NCBI RefSeq assembly: GCF_006516955.1 | Contig: NZ_VHLG01000009.1 | Span: forward strand, 62,001 to 126,000 | Direction: 5' to 3' | From: Martelella alba | GTDB taxonomy: Bacteria > Pseudomonadota > Alphaproteobacteria > Rhizobiales > Rhizobiaceae | Length of the DNA stretch: 64,000 nucleotides | Shown: piece by piece, positions 47,273 through 57,749 of the stretch | Layout of the letters: each line of letters begins with the position of its first letter | Numbering within the stretch: the first letter of the stretch is position 1 | Notes under the pieces: model-generated | The model's input: the letters and a program-made list of their open reading frames with translations, nothing else | The model's database searches: none | What the model was told of the DNA's origin: nothing | Translations under genes and position numbers: made by a program

Positions 47273-47654
47273 GATCGCCAAGCCCCAGAGTTACGACGAT
47301 CTCGATCGCCAGACGTTCGATACGGGCGACAAAGGCATCATAGTCAGCATCATCGCGCCGGTCCTCAACCACGCGACAGGCATAGGCAACAGTAGTGCGA
47401 TCCCGGCCAAATCCCTGGCCGATCTCATTCAGCGAAAGTCCGAGCGCCACATGACAAACATACATCGCCATTTGCCGCAGATGGGCGCCCCCGCGGCGCT
47501 GAAGACGCTCTTCACCGACCGGCAGCGCTCCCATCTGTCCCATTTCGAAAGTCAGCAGTCGGACAACACGGCAGAGTGACAATGCATCGCCGTCCAGTTT
47601 CAGTGATCTTGCAACCGCCCCTGAGCGGTCTGAAATATTAGCCAAGGTCCCCAT
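47265..47654 (-). CDS. Stand-alone DnaA domain IV-like DNA-binding protein
   Basis: A 129-residue protein whose residues about 58-105 match the DNA-binding domain IV of DnaA: LRQMAMYVCHVALGLSLNEI and GRDRTTVAYACRVVEDRRDD, the helix-turn-helix plus the GRDHTTVxHA-like signature. The AAA+ part of DnaA is absent. It could bind DnaA-box-like DNA and act as a regulator or DnaA competitor. It is transcribed with the DUF6456 gene. Upstream lies a long AT-rich region with a palindrome and one near-DnaA box. Confidence 0.83.
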   Translation of the reverse strand: MGTLANISDRSGAVARSLKLDGDALSLCRVVRLLTFEMGQMGALPVGEERLQRRGGAHLRQMAMYVCHVALGLSLNEIGQGFGRDRTTVAYACRVVEDRRDDADYDAFVARIERLAIEIVVTLGLGDHG

Positions 47655-48050
47655 GACTTCCCAATCCCAAATTGTACAGTTGATTTTTTTCTCATATTTA
47701 GGATTTTATTCTTACACACTACAAGAAAACGGGGATTGAAATTGCGACAACTTCGCTACTATTCGTTGTTATGGTTAAATTTTTTAAATTAAAAATAGGA
47801 TTTATATCCTACTTCATCCTACAGGCAGCAACATGCGTGAGCAAATAAGTTATCAACAATCGCGCAGGTCAGCAGTGTGTCCCTCAAAATACAGTCAAAA
47901 CCGACCTCAAAAGACATGAACCGATTGCCCAAAGATAAAATCCGAGACAATCTCAATTTCAAACACGCATATTCTCTAGAACATTAAAACACATAGGCAG
48001 CGGCGGCGACATTTCCCATGCTATATTGATTCGCTTGAAGTCAAAGCAAA
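47655..48050. other. AT-rich regulatory region upstream of the DnaA-IV-like gene
   Basis: About 400 noncoding bases much richer in A+T than the coding surroundings. It holds a 16-bp palindrome (TAGGAT-TTAT-ATCCTA, 47796-47811) and TTATCAACA at 47850-47858, one mismatch from the E. coli DnaA box. No ORF with coding character is present. Likely a promoter/operator zone for the DnaA-IV-like gene. Confidence 0.6.
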
Positions 48051-48081
48051 GCCGACACTGTCTTCTCAGAACAGTGTCGGC
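48051..48081 (-). terminator. Terminator of mucR
   Basis: A perfect 11-bp stem (GCCGACACTGT / ACAGTGTCGGC) with a 9-base loop, followed on the minus strand by TTTGCTTTG. It begins 27 bases after the mucR stop. Confidence 0.82.
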
Positions 48082-48107
48082 TAGAATACTTTACCAATGA
48101 ATGGCAA

Positions 48108-48530
48108 TCAGCGCTTGCGGCGCTGTCCAAGGCCCATTTCCTTGGCAAGCCTGGACCGTGCCTCGGCATAGGACGGCGCGACCATCGGATAGTCAGCCGG
48201 CAAATCCCACTTTTCACGATAGGCGTCGGGTGACAGATCGTGATGGGTCATCAAATGGCGCTTCAGCGACTTGAAGCTGCCGCCGCATTCCAGACAAACC
48301 AGATGGTCGCCGCTGATCGACTTGCGAACGGAAACAGCCGGCTTGGGCTTTTCGGCAACGGCAACCGGGCTTGCCGGCTTTGATGTGTTGCTGAGGGCGC
48401 TGTGAACCTCGGAAATCAGTCCGGGCAGATCTGCCGTGGGCACCACGTGATTGCTGACATAGGCGGCAACAATATCGGCCGTCAGTTCTACCAAATTCTG
48501 GGTCTCAGTTTCGACCGCAGTCTCAGTCAT
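48108..48530 (-). CDS. mucR: MucR/Ros-family zinc-finger transcriptional regulator
   Basis: A 140-residue regulator. The N-terminal half ([24 protein letters not shown]) drives oligomerisation and the C-terminal Ros-type zinc finger has Cys 79, Cys 82, His 92 and a His at 96/97 ([19 protein letters not shown]), followed by [16 protein letters not shown]. Family members silence or regulate exopolysaccharide, motility and cell-cycle genes by binding AT-rich DNA. ATG 48530 is the family start. The AT-rich region upstream fits autoregulation. Confidence 0.93.
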   Translation of the reverse strand: MTETAVETETQNLVELTADIVAAYVSNHVVPTADLPGLISEVHSALSNTSKPASPVAVAEKPKPAVSVRKSISGDHLVCLECGGSFKSLKRHLMTHHDLSPDAYREKWDLPADYPMVAPSYAEARSRLAKEMGLGQRRKR

Positions 48531-48935
48531 GCTTCGCTCCTGTTCTTTTGCTCTGCCCACATAATCCAAGCATCTTTAGAGCTTCGAAGTGACAGATCAC
48601 AAGCCGGCCTCCACGCTTGACCCCGCGCATCGGCGAAACTTACCCCCTAGTTTCTTGAGTTCCGATTTTCAGAAACTCGACAAGATGGCTTAATAGCTGC
48701 CTCTTCGTCCGTGATCTCAACTCAAATGCTGGCGGACAGGTTTATATTAAAGTTCCAAGCAAGAGTGTCATAAACTACTCATAACGAGTGAGATATCACC
48801 AAAGCCGAAAAAGTCCAGCTATAATTAGCGAAATAAAAGATTTATTCAGCAGAAAATGCCATTACACCTTTATATCACGTATTTTAGATATCATTAATAC
48901 TCAAGCTTGCAAATAGCGGAATACAACTTTTCAGT
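48531..48935. other. AT-rich region upstream of mucR
   Basis: About 400 noncoding bases between the end of mrpG and mucR, both on the minus strand. The 48720-48920 part is strongly AT-rich with runs of T-A steps, the kind of DNA that MucR proteins bind. No ORF or RNA gene is evident. It should hold the mucR promoter and the 3' end of the mrp transcript; I saw no clear terminator. Confidence 0.5.
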
Positions 48936-49277
48936 TTAATCGTTATTGTCACGTCCCTTGAGGTCATCCTGCAGGCTTTCATCATACATGGGATAGCCGA
49001 TCTGATGCGCCGCACGGGCCAAAAGATGCGCAGAGACAGGGGCTGTGAGAATAAAGAACAGGATGCCGGCTATTGCGCGCACGAAAATCGAAATGTCTTC
49101 AGAATGGAAGCCAATGGCCAGAAAGATCAACCCGGAACCGACAGTTCCGGCTTTCGAGGCGGCATGCATGCGGGTGTAAAGATCAGGCAAACGGTTGATA
49201 CCGATTGCCGCAGTCAATGTAAAAGCCGCACCCGCAAGCAAAAGCAAGGAAACAAAGATCGCTCCGATATATTCCAT
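48936..49277 (-). CDS. mrpG: Mrp cation/proton antiporter subunit G (PhaG)
   Basis: A 113-residue inner-membrane protein with three helices and the MrpG/MnhG core [22 protein letters not shown]. It is the last gene of a complete seven-subunit Mrp operon. The complex exchanges Na+ or K+ for protons and supports pH and salt tolerance. Confidence 0.93.
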   Translation of the reverse strand: MEYIGAIFVSLLLLAGAAFTLTAAIGINRLPDLYTRMHAASKAGTVGSGLIFLAIGFHSEDISIFVRAIAGILFFILTAPVSAHLLARAAHQIGYPMYDESLQDDLKGRDNND

Positions 49278-49282
49278 TGATT

Positions 49283-49672
49283 CTATCCTTTGATCTCGCC
49301 ATTGACATCAACAACCGGCACATCATGCGGATCTTGCGAATGATCATGCGCCATGGGGTGGGGCTTGACCGTAAAGCCGGCCTGGGTTTCTTCCCGCATA
49401 CCGCTGGAGCGGATGAAACGTGCGAAAGCAACCGTTGCCAGAAAGCCAACGAGCCCCAGCGCAATGGCGATATCAATGTAAAGCGTGAAACCGGTACGGA
49501 TCGCGATCGCCACGATAAACCCCATGGCAATCGAGACCAGCATATCAAGGGAGAGGACCCGATCGGGCAAGGTCGGTCCCTTGATCACCCGTAACACAGT
49601 CAGCAGCAGCGACAGCGACAGGATTGCGATGGTGATATTGGCGGCGACATGAACAATTGTTTGCGGGTCCAT
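49283..49672 (-). CDS. mrpF: Mrp antiporter subunit F (PhaF)
   Basis: A 129-residue protein with three helices and the MrpF pattern [17 protein letters not shown]. The hydrophilic His-rich tail ([13 protein letters not shown]) is longer than in short homologues. Its ATG overlaps the mrpE stop by one base. Confidence 0.92.
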   Translation of the reverse strand: MDPQTIVHVAANITIAILSLSLLLTVLRVIKGPTLPDRVLSLDMLVSIAMGFIVAIAIRTGFTLYIDIAIALGLVGFLATVAFARFIRSSGMREETQAGFTVKPHPMAHDHSQDPHDVPVVDVNGEIKG

Positions 49673-50145
49673 CAGGCGAATGCCTCCCTGATCTTCTTCT
49701 CAAAGCCATTGGCGATATCTGCCCGATTGGCGTCTGGATCGGCGCAGTCGATGGCATGGATGAAAAGCGTCTTCTTGTCGTCTGAAACGTCCACGGAGAG
49801 CGTTCCCGGCGTCAGCGTGATCATGTTGGCCAGAAGCGCGATCTCAAAGTCACGCTGCAGCGACAGCTCGAAGCTGAATATACCCGGATGGATATCCAGT
49901 TTCGGCCGGCAGACCAGAACAGCAACCTTCCAGGCAGAGGCCATCAGTTCCCACAAAAACAACACGAACAGTGCTGTGATCTTGGTAAAACGGCCGAAAT
50001 AGCTTTCACGCCCAAGCTGTTCGCGCACCAGCGCAACACACAGCGCGCCAACGATAAAGCCGAAGATGAGATTGTGAAGCGAGGCACTGCCGGTAACGGC
50101 AACCCAGGCAATGGCGAGAATAAGGTTCAACACGTAAAGACTCAC
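49672..50145 (-). CDS. mrpE: Mrp antiporter subunit E (PhaE)
   Basis: A 157-residue membrane protein with two N-terminal helices and a cytoplasmic domain containing [18 protein letters not shown], the MrpE signature. It lies directly after mrpD with no gap. Confidence 0.92.
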   Translation of the reverse strand: MSLYVLNLILAIAWVAVTGSASLHNLIFGFIVGALCVALVREQLGRESYFGRFTKITALFVLFLWELMASAWKVAVLVCRPKLDIHPGIFSFELSLQRDFEIALLANMITLTPGTLSVDVSDDKKTLFIHAIDCADPDANRADIANGFEKKIREAFA

Positions 50146-51702
50146 CTAAAGTCCTCCCTTGGGAAAGACCGAATGAATGTATCCTTCTGGTGACAGGATG
50201 CCTGAAACCGCAGCGGAGACAAACTGGATCAGATGTTCGGGGAACAGGCCGAAGATCACCGCAAGCGCCAGAAGAGCCACGACAGGCAGCCATTCGGCCA
50301 GACTGATATGCACCGGCTCTGTTGGCGGTTCGCCTCCAGCCGTGCGCCAATAGGCCAGCAGGAATACCCGGCCGAGCGCAATGGTGGAGAAGAAGCCGGC
50401 AACCAGGATCGACGCCGCCAGCCAGCCATAGCCCGACGCCAGCGATGCCTTGACCAGCATGGCCTTGGGCCAGAAGCCAGAGAAGGGCGGCAGGCCGGCA
50501 GCAGCGAAAAACAGAGCGAGGCTGACACCGGCAAAGGCAGGGGCCGTGCGGTAGAGACCACCGATCTGACGCAGCGAGAACCCGCCGGCAAGCTTGCCGG
50601 CAAGACCGGTCACGAAATAGAGTGCCGTCATGGTGATGATGGAATGAAGCGCGTAGAAAACCGCACCTTCAAGCCCCATAGGCGTTCCGATCGCCACACC
50701 GGCCAGCATATTGCCGATACCGATGATCACCACATAGCCGACCATACGGCGAATATCATCCTGGGCAATCGCCCCCATCGCGGCCAGTACCATGGTAAAG
50801 GCGGCGCTGATCGCAACTATCATGCTCGTATCGGCGAGATCAGCCGGCAGAATCATCACCATGACCCGGATCAGCGCATAAACGCCGACCTTGGTCAAAA
50901 GACCGCCAAACAGGCCTGAAACAACCGTGCGCGGCGTATGGTAGGAAGCCGGCAGCCAGAAGTTGACGGGAAAGGCTGCTGCCTTCATACCGAAAGCCAG
51001 AATAAAGAGAACAGCCAGTGTCTTGGTCGGAAGATCCGGCTTTTCCCGTGCCATCATCGCAATATCGGCCATGTTGAGCGTACCGAAAATTGCATAGAGA
51101 TAGGCAACTGCAATCAAGAACAGCGTGGTGCCGATCAGATTCAGCACCGCATATTTCATCGCCCCGTCAAGCTGCTCATGCTTCGATCCCAGGATCAAAA
51201 GACCGAAAGAGGAGATCAGCAGCACTTCAAACCAGACATAGAGGTTGAAGATATCGCCGGTCAGGAACGCGCCGGAGACACCGGCAAGCAACAGCATCAA
51301 GAAGGGATAGAACCCGTATCGTCGCTCGCTGTTATTGACATCGCCAAGCGCGAATATGGCGCCGGCAAGGGCAACGATAGCCGCCGCCAGAGCAAACAGG
51401 GCGCCAAGCACATCCGCGGTAAAGGCAATGCCGAAGGGCGGCAGCCAGCGCCCGGCAACCATGGTCATCGGGCCGTTTACCAGCACCTGGCGCAACAGTA
51501 GCAGGTCGAGGAGAACAAGCAGCGCCAGCGCCGGAATGGCGATATAGGGATGCAGATCGACCCGTTTGCGGAACAGCATCAGCACCGCGCCGGCAATGAT
51601 GCAAAGCACGATCGGCAGGATGCCGAGCCATTGGGTCAGGCTTGTCGGCTCCATGGTCCAGGCAAGCGAGAAATCGACGGAATGTGCGGGCGAAGCGGCC
51701 AT
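50146..51702 (-). CDS. mrpD: Mrp antiporter subunit D (PhaD), NuoN-like
   Basis: A 518-residue, about 14-helix proton-channel subunit related to complex I NuoM/N. Conserved elements are FNLYVWFEVLLISSFGLL, the KAAAFPVNFWLPASYHTPRT helix with the functional Lys, and DDIRRMVGYV. ATG 51702 is used; ATG 51654 is the alternative start. Confidence 0.93.
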   Translation of the reverse strand: MAASPAHSVDFSLAWTMEPTSLTQWLGILPIVLCIIAGAVLMLFRKRVDLHPYIAIPALALLVLLDLLLLRQVLVNGPMTMVAGRWLPPFGIAFTADVLGALFALAAAIVALAGAIFALGDVNNSERRYGFYPFLMLLLAGVSGAFLTGDIFNLYVWFEVLLISSFGLLILGSKHEQLDGAMKYAVLNLIGTTLFLIAVAYLYAIFGTLNMADIAMMAREKPDLPTKTLAVLFILAFGMKAAAFPVNFWLPASYHTPRTVVSGLFGGLLTKVGVYALIRVMVMILPADLADTSMIVAISAAFTMVLAAMGAIAQDDIRRMVGYVVIIGIGNMLAGVAIGTPMGLEGAVFYALHSIITMTALYFVTGLAGKLAGGFSLRQIGGLYRTAPAFAGVSLALFFAAAGLPPFSGFWPKAMLVKASLASGYGWLAASILVAGFFSTIALGRVFLLAYWRTAGGEPPTEPVHISLAEWLPVVALLALAVIFGLFPEHLIQFVSAAVSGILSPEGYIHSVFPKGGL

Positions 51703-51722
51703 AATCTTTTCTTCTTATCCTT

Positions 51723-52100
51723 TTAGTAGCCGAGCGGCGGCAAGGGCTGATCCTTGGGTTCGGCAGCCCGCATGTCATCCGTATCGTCAGTATTGAGGTC
51801 CTGATAGGACCGGTAGGTCAGCACCAGCAGGAAGGCGAAGAAGGAAAACGAGATCACGATCGCCGTCAGGATCAGCGCCTGGGGCAGCGGATTGGCGGTC
51901 CCGCCCGGCAGCGTTTCCATCGTATCGGGAATGATCGGCGGCACGATGCCGGTGACCCGGCCGGTGGTGAAGATCAGCAGGTTGACGGCATTGCCGAGGA
52001 TCGAGATGCCCAGCATGATGCGAACACTGTGCCGCGACAGCATCAGATAGATCGCTGCCGTGAAGAACAGGCCGACAAGAACGGAGAGAACGAATTCCAT
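51723..52100 (-). CDS. mrpC: Mrp antiporter subunit C (PhaC), NuoK-like
   Basis: A 125-residue three-helix subunit related to NuoK (LSRHSVRIMLGISILGNAVN; ALILTAIVISFSFFAF). It overlaps mrpB by one base. The polar tail is extended. Confidence 0.93.
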   Translation of the reverse strand: MEFVLSVLVGLFFTAAIYLMLSRHSVRIMLGISILGNAVNLLIFTTGRVTGIVPPIIPDTMETLPGGTANPLPQALILTAIVISFSFFAFLLVLTYRSYQDLNTDDTDDMRAAEPKDQPLPPLGY

Positions 52101-52522
52101 CAGTCGTGATCCTTTTCCTCAAGAGCCAGGAAGATCGATGAGATCGACCCGACAACGACGAGATAAACGCCCGTATCGAAGCTTGTCACCGTGGACAGAG
52201 GCACCTCGACGCCGAAGATTGTCGGATAGATCCAGTGAGCGGTCATGAACGGCACATGGCTGAAGATCGACACCATGCCCGACAGCGCCGAAAGCAAGAG
52301 CCCCGCCCCCGCAATCGACATCGGGTGAAAATACATCGCCCGGCGAACCGCGCTGACGCCCCAGGCGATACCGAAGATGGCAAATGCCGAGGCTGCAATC
52401 AATCCACCGATAAATCCGCCCCCCGGTGCATTATGTCCGCGCAGCAGGACAAAGATCGAAAACAGCAGCATCAATGCTGTCAGGAACGGCGCAGCCACGC
52501 GAAAGATCAGCGTGTTCATCAT
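52100..52522 (-). CDS. mrpB: Mrp antiporter subunit B (PhaB)
   Basis: A 140-residue MnhB-domain protein with four helices and [16 protein letters not shown] near residue 27. It is a separate gene here, which makes this a seven-gene (group 1) operon and not the six-gene type with fused A and B. It overlaps mrpA by 4 bases. Confidence 0.92.
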   Translation of the reverse strand: MMNTLIFRVAAPFLTALMLLFSIFVLLRGHNAPGGGFIGGLIAASAFAIFGIAWGVSAVRRAMYFHPMSIAGAGLLLSALSGMVSIFSHVPFMTAHWIYPTIFGVEVPLSTVTSFDTGVYLVVVGSISSIFLALEEKDHD

Positions 52523-54888
52523 TTGCCTCCGTTTTGCATGTCAGGATTGTTGTCAGCAGGACCGCGGCCGCTGCCTGAGCGGATGCGGATCAGCGCCAGG
52601 ATGGCAAGACCGGTGATCATCACCACCGAAATCTCGCCGAGCGTATCCGTTCCGCGGAAGTCAACGATGATCACGTTGACGACATTGTGCCCGTGCGCAA
52701 TGACCTTGGAATACTGATTGAAGAAATCGGTCAGCGATGTGTTGAACGGCACCTGCGTCGCCTTCACCAGCAGCGCGGCAAAGCCAAGGCCGCAACCCGC
52801 CGCAATCGTGCCGTCCAGCAGAATCTGCTTCAGCGGCCGGTGATCCGACGGCGTCAGGTTGAGCCGCGTCATGACCAGCGTCAGGATGACGACCGACAGG
52901 GTTTCAACCATGAACTGGGTGAAAGACAGATCCGGCGCGCCGAACAGCAGGAACATCACCGCCAGCGAGAAGCCCTGAATACCCAGTGAGACGATCGCCG
53001 TCAGCCGGTTATGGGCCAGGATGACAGCCGCCAGACCGACAACGGCAATCAGGAAGATCGCCCAGTCACGCAGGCGGTAGATATGCGGCAGTTCCGGAAT
53101 ATGCGGCCACTCGCCAAAGGCAATCAGCGGCACCAGAAGCGCAATCGCAATCGCGATGAAGGTCGCTGTCAGATAAAATTCCAGCCGCCCCGGCTGTATC
53201 ATGACGCTGACGCGATGCGACAGGCGCACAAGCCCGCGCATCAGGCTGTCAAACCAGGTGTCGGGGCCAGGGCCAAGAATGCCAAGCAACCGGCTCATCA
53301 GCGCACGTTCCGTATCCAGGCGCCAGTAGAACAGGAGCGCCAGCACGATGGTCAGTACCGAAAGCGCCAGCGGCACGGAAATATGCGGAATGAGCGAGAT
53401 GTGAACGGCAACCGCCTCGCCTTCGATGGCGCTGGCCATCGGGCTTGAGATCAGGCTGTTGAAAACCGGGGAAAACAGCGCAGAGATGAGCGCAGTGGCG
53501 CCAAGCATGATCGGCCCCAGCCACATCAGGGCCGGTGCCTCATGGGCGTGTTTTGGCGTTTCCTTCGCCGCCCCGATAAAGGGCTTGAGACCAACGGCAA
53601 AGCCGATGACGAACATCAGCGCATTGCAGATAACAGTGAAGGCCAGGAAGACCAGCGAGCGCGTATCCATATGCGCCAGAGAATCATAGATCTCCTCCTT
53701 CGACATGAAGCCAAGGAAGGGCGGCAGGCCACCCATGGAAATCGCCCCGGCAAGCCCCGCGGCAAAGGTGATCGGCATGGCCTTCGCCAGCCCGCCGAGG
53801 CGGGTGATATCACGGGTACCGGTCGCGTGATCGATAATGCCGGCCACCATGAAGAGGCCGCCCTTGAACAGCGCATGCGCCACCAGGTAAAGCACTGCGG
53901 CTTCGACGGCGTGGTCAACGCCAAAGCCGGTCATCATCACCATCAGACCGAGCGAGGAAACGGTCGTATAGGCCAGCATCTGTTTCAGATCGGTCTGCTT
54001 GATGGCAAGAAACGAACCGACAACCAGGGTCACGCCACCGAAAAGCGGCAGAACCGTCTCCCACAGAGCCGTATCCCCCATGACCGGGTTCAGCCGCATC
54101 AAGAGGTAGACGCCCGCCTTGACCATGGTGGCCGAATGCAGAAAGGCGGAAACCGGTGTTGGCGCCTCCATGGCGTTTGGAAGCCAGAAATGAAACGGAA
54201 ACTGCGCCGACTTGGTGAAGGCGCCGAGCAGAACCAGAACCAGAACCACCGTATAAAGCGGATTGTCGCGCAACACATCGCCGCCATGGATCAATGCCGA
54301 AAGGCTGTTCATGCCAGTGATATTCTGGATCATCAGCACACCAGCCAGAAGCGCCAGGCCACCACCGCCCGTCACCACCAGCGCCTGCAAGGCCGCACGC
54401 CGCGAGGCTTCACGCTCATTGTCGAAGCCGATCAGCAGGAAGGAGGTGATGGAGGTCAGCTCCCAGAAAACGAACAGCATCAAAAGACCGTCCGAAATCA
54501 CAACGCCAAGCATCGATCCCATGAAAAGGAAGATGAAGCTCATGAAACGGGCCTGAAGCGGATGCCCCTTCATATAGCCACCGGCATAAAGCACGATCAG
54601 CGTGCCGATACCGGAGATCAGCAGCGCAAAGGTCAGCGACAGGCCGTCCAGCATGAAGGAAAAGCGCAGCCCCAGCGAGGGGATCCAGTCATAACCGCCG
54701 GTCAGAACCTTGCCGGAGGAAATCAGCGGCAAAAACCGCAGGAAATTCAAAAAGGCCGCCAGAGGCAGGATCGCCAGCAACCAAGCCGCATTGTGCTTGA
54801 GGAGACGATAGACCGTCGGTGAAAGAACCGCCCCCAGAAAGGGTAAACACAGGGCCAGGAAAGTTAAGGCCGTTTGACTTGCGGTCAT
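52519..54888 (-). CDS. mrpA: Mrp antiporter subunit A (PhaA), NuoL-like
   Basis: The largest subunit (789 residues, about 20 helices). The NuoL-like core holds [35 protein letters not shown] and [17 protein letters not shown], and the C-terminal region (after about 620) is the MbhD/E-like part ([20 protein letters not shown]). It heads the mrpABCDEFG operon, with a 232-base divergent gap to msrB that should hold its promoter. Confidence 0.95.
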   Translation of the reverse strand: MTASQTALTFLALCLPFLGAVLSPTVYRLLKHNAAWLLAILPLAAFLNFLRFLPLISSGKVLTGGYDWIPSLGLRFSFMLDGLSLTFALLISGIGTLIVLYAGGYMKGHPLQARFMSFIFLFMGSMLGVVISDGLLMLFVFWELTSITSFLLIGFDNEREASRRAALQALVVTGGGGLALLAGVLMIQNITGMNSLSALIHGGDVLRDNPLYTVVLVLVLLGAFTKSAQFPFHFWLPNAMEAPTPVSAFLHSATMVKAGVYLLMRLNPVMGDTALWETVLPLFGGVTLVVGSFLAIKQTDLKQMLAYTTVSSLGLMVMMTGFGVDHAVEAAVLYLVAHALFKGGLFMVAGIIDHATGTRDITRLGGLAKAMPITFAAGLAGAISMGGLPPFLGFMSKEEIYDSLAHMDTRSLVFLAFTVICNALMFVIGFAVGLKPFIGAAKETPKHAHEAPALMWLGPIMLGATALISALFSPVFNSLISSPMASAIEGEAVAVHISLIPHISVPLALSVLTIVLALLFYWRLDTERALMSRLLGILGPGPDTWFDSLMRGLVRLSHRVSVMIQPGRLEFYLTATFIAIAIALLVPLIAFGEWPHIPELPHIYRLRDWAIFLIAVVGLAAVILAHNRLTAIVSLGIQGFSLAVMFLLFGAPDLSFTQFMVETLSVVILTLVMTRLNLTPSDHRPLKQILLDGTIAAGCGLGFAALLVKATQVPFNTSLTDFFNQYSKVIAHGHNVVNVIIVDFRGTDTLGEISVVMITGLAILALIRIRSGSGRGPADNNPDMQNGGK

Positions 54889-55120
54889 GACGTCTCCACA
54901 AATTCACTGATTCAGTGCGGATCGATTGCCCGCTCGTTACCCAATTACGTCAAAGAAACCGGCCCCTCAAGTCTCGCGGCACGCTTTTTGCGCAAATGCG
55001 AAAGCCAGATCTTGCCCGGCGGCAATACAGCCTGCGGACACATTGCAATTTGTCATGTGACAACGCATCTATGGCCTGCGATGCATCCGTTTCCTGCATC
55101 ATTCGCCGAGGAGAACGACA

Positions 55121-55540
55121 TTGACAGACGATAACAAGCAAAAAAAAATTCTGAGCGACGCACAATGGCGTGATGAACTGACCCCTGAGCAATTTCATAT
55201 CCTGCGCCAACACGGCACCGAACGCCCCTTTACCGGCCCCTACTGGAACAGTTTTGAAACCGGAATCTATCACTGCGCGGGCTGTGATACGGCCCTTTTC
55301 GAATCAGATACCAAGTTTGACGCTGGCTGTGGCTGGCCATCCTTTTTCAAGGCGGTAAGCCCGGATGCCGTCATCGAGATCGAAGACAGGTCGCACGGCA
55401 TGCTGCGCACCGAAATTCGCTGTGCGACCTGCGGCGGCCATCTTGGCCATGTCTTCCCCGACGGACCGCCCCCCACTGGCCTGCGCTATTGCATGAACGG
55501 CTATGCCATGCATTTCGTGCCTCATACGCATGAAAGCTGA
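55121..55540 (+). CDS. msrB: Peptide methionine (R)-S-oxide reductase MsrB
   Basis: Reduces R-methionine sulphoxide in proteins. The zinc ligands are Cys 52/55 (CAGC) and Cys 101/104 (CATC); the catalytic Cys 124 is in LRYCMNG. The start is TTG 55121, with GAGGAG seven bases upstream; no ATG lies between it and the conserved core. It has no signal peptide, so it should be cytoplasmic. It is divergent from the mrp operon. Confidence 0.94.
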   Translation: MTDDNKQKKILSDAQWRDELTPEQFHILRQHGTERPFTGPYWNSFETGIYHCAGCDTALFESDTKFDAGCGWPSFFKAVSPDAVIEIEDRSHGMLRTEIRCATCGGHLGHVFPDGPPPTGLRYCMNGYAMHFVPHTHES

Positions 55541-55965
55541 CCTTTGACAGGAAGACCAAGGCTGAGCCACGTAACACAAATTACATTGCATCTGCGTCTT
55601 CGCCAGACAAAAGCCGGTTGCCTCAAGTTCCAACGATGTTGAGATAGCGACAAGAGGGGCCGGCCAGCAGAATCGTAAGGCACGAGGACCCCTGCGATCT
55701 GCCAGCCGGCCAACCCCACGATCCAGGAGATGCGGCGGACCTGAACATCATGGGGCAAACCATTATATGTTTACGTTACAATTGAAGCACAAGACCACAA
55801 TAATCAACTGTTTAACAAAGAATAGGACCGATTCTGTCGTTTTTATGGTTAACTTGAGAACCGGTTTCTGACATCCTCAAGCATCCGCCTGCTGGCCGAG
55901 CGAGTATTTCAGCAAATCCATAAGTAACGTATCGCCGTGCCGTCCCTCAGGCTGCAGGCTCACCC
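55541..55965. other. Noncoding region downstream of msrB and the PleD-like gene
   Basis: About 425 bases between convergent genes. The part at 55750-55860 is AT-rich. Short ORFs here lack ribosome binding sites and protein-like composition. No clear terminator or RNA gene was identified, though a small RNA cannot be excluded. Confidence 0.4.
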
Positions 55966-57261
55966 TCAGCCCGTGAATTTGTGCTGCGCGATATCCTTGA
56001 CAACGACCCGAACATCCAGCACAGGCAGATCGTGACGCCGGGACGCGGCCTGACCGGCAAAATAACGCCCCTTGAGTGATTGGAAGCCCTGCAGCATATC
56101 CTGCTTCATTGCCTCCACCAGTGCCTGTGCCTCCTGGGGTTTGCGATCCGGCATCAGCACTGCAAAAATCCCCTCATCCAGACGGCTGGCAACATCGCGC
56201 CCGGCAAGATGCGTCCTGATTGCCGCAACCGTCCGCTCGACGCTGGCATGATCAAACATGCCGGAAAGCTGAAACAGGCCGAGATGCAGCGGCTCCTCGA
56301 CACGCTGCACGTAACGCTGGGCGCGCTGCAGCAGATGCGCAAACGCAACCCGGTCCGACAAGCCCGTCTCGGGATCGAGCGCCTGCCCGCTTGGCACGAC
56401 CTCAGACACCGAACGCTCAAGGGCGGTGAGAAAGCGCTTGCGACGCGCCTGCAGCAGCACGCGCAGCGTCAGTTCCTCGCTGCTTGCCGGCCAGATCAGG
56501 CAATCATCTGCCGTACGGCAGCTCATACGCTCGCTGAGCGGCCATGCATCACGCTCAAACAGAGCCAGAAGCGGGACAAATCGATTGGCTGGAACACAGC
56601 GCAATTGCCCGCATAGCCTGAAGGCTGCATCGGCATTGGCACCGCCATGAACAATAATCAGATCGTGATCAACGCGCGCAGCCCTGAACAGAACATCCTG
56701 AGGATTATCCGTGGCCGTTGTCGTGGCGACGGCCTGCAGGATCTGCAACAGGCTCTTTCGCGCACTGGCCTCCTCGGCAAAGATCAGCACATGCAGAGCC
56801 TCGTCCGCCCCGGTCTCGCCAAGCTGGTTCGGCGCCACCTCATCCTGCAGGACCTTGAGCCGTAAAAGCGCTGCCGTGCGGGCGCCGATCACCGCATCAT
56901 CATCATCCAGCGAGAAAACATCGTCGGCACCAGCCCGCAGGGATAGCAGCCGCAAGGCACGATCCGGCATCCCTTTTGTCACAATGGCGACTGGCAATCC
57001 CGCCGTCGACGGACCGTCTTTCAACGTCGCACAGCAGGCCAGCGCCGCTTCGGCGCTGCCATCAACGGCAACCAGAATGGCACCGACTGATTCGGGAAAC
57101 ACGGTCGCCGCCAGCCAGTCCTCGGATGCAAACTGTTCGAATTCTTCCGCCCAGCCATCAAGAATGGCAGACAAGGCGAGGCCATCCTGCTCGCTGCCGC
57201 CAATCAGAACCACTCTGTTCAGTGCCGTTGCGCTCACGCCTTGCCAGTTCCTTTTAACCAT
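55966..57261 (-). CDS. Degenerate PleD-like protein (receiver-receiver-GGDEF remnant)
   Basis: A 431-residue protein directly after divK, the place of pleD in rhizobia and Caulobacter. The layout is PleD-like: receiver 1 (about 15-130), receiver 2 (150-270), GGDEF-like domain (290-420). The active residues are gone. The receiver 1 phospho-acceptor position reads AILVAVDG where PleD has I-I-L-L-D-V-M-M, the Lys-Pro becomes Leu-Asp, and the GGEEF site reads [18 protein letters not shown] still marks the GGDEF N-terminus. It cannot make c-di-GMP by known chemistry. ATG 57261 overlaps the divK end. Confidence 0.75.
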   Translation of the reverse strand: MVKRNWQGVSATALNRVVLIGGSEQDGLALSAILDGWAEEFEQFASEDWLAATVFPESVGAILVAVDGSAEAALACCATLKDGPSTAGLPVAIVTKGMPDRALRLLSLRAGADDVFSLDDDDAVIGARTAALLRLKVLQDEVAPNQLGETGADEALHVLIFAEEASARKSLLQILQAVATTTATDNPQDVLFRAARVDHDLIIVHGGANADAAFRLCGQLRCVPANRFVPLLALFERDAWPLSERMSCRTADDCLIWPASSEELTLRVLLQARRKRFLTALERSVSEVVPSGQALDPETGLSDRVAFAHLLQRAQRYVQRVEEPLHLGLFQLSGMFDHASVERTVAAIRTHLAGRDVASRLDEGIFAVLMPDRKPQEAQALVEAMKQDMLQGFQSLKGRYFAGQAASRRHDLPVLDVRVVVKDIAQHKFTG

Positions 57262-57625
57262 CACCCAGATAGGATTTCACGGTTGCAATGAATTTGGGTA
57301 CCGAGATCGGCTTGGACATATAGGCGTCGCAGCCTGCCTCGCGAATGCGCTCTTCATCGCCGCGCATGGCAAAGGCGGTGACCGCGACGATGGGGATCGC
57401 GGCAAGCTCGGCATCTGCCTTCAACGAACGGGCGATATCAATGCCGGAAAGCTCAGGCAGCTGGATATCCATCAGAATCAGTTCCGGGCGGAAAGCCCGC
57501 GCCAGCGTCACCGCATCACCGCCCGTTCGCGATTCGACAACTTCATAGCCGCATGATTCGATCAGATCCCGAAAAAGCTTCAGGTTCAAATCATTATCCT
57601 CGACCACCAAGACCCGCTTTGGCAT
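57254..57625 (-). CDS. divK: Single-domain response regulator DivK
   Basis: A 123-residue receiver without output domain. The acidic pocket is VEDND, the phospho-acceptor is Asp 53 ([13 protein letters not shown]), and the switch Lys is in YMSKPISV. DivK coordinates cell division and polarity through the PleC/DivJ and CckA pathway in alphaproteobacteria. It overlaps the PleD-like gene by 8 bases. Confidence 0.93.
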   Translation of the reverse strand: MPKRVLVVEDNDLNLKLFRDLIESCGYEVVESRTGGDAVTLARAFRPELILMDIQLPELSGIDIARSLKADAELAAIPIVAVTAFAMRGDEERIREAGCDAYMSKPISVPKFIATVKSYLGDG

Positions 57626-57749
57626 AGACTGCCGCCCCTCTCGGCCGACTTGAAACCCGCTGGCCAGACGTTAAAATCTCTGAACGAGCCGCGACGCGGC
57701 ATACAGGATGCCCACTCTAGGACAATTTGGTTAAGAAACGGAAATTCAC

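Noticed and set aside
47850-47858. Replication origin at the DnaA-box-like site
   Set aside because: Only one near-match box was seen, with no cluster of boxes and none of the usual origin neighbours; a regulatory site is more likely.
53542-54822. A 426-codon plus-strand frame within mrpA
   Set aside because: Antisense to a clear NuoL-like gene. The translation is rich in Gln, His and Arg with no protein-like pattern.
55522-55758. A 78-codon minus-strand frame after msrB
   Set aside because: No ribosome binding site, overlap with the msrB end, and Trp/Arg-rich composition unlike a real protein.
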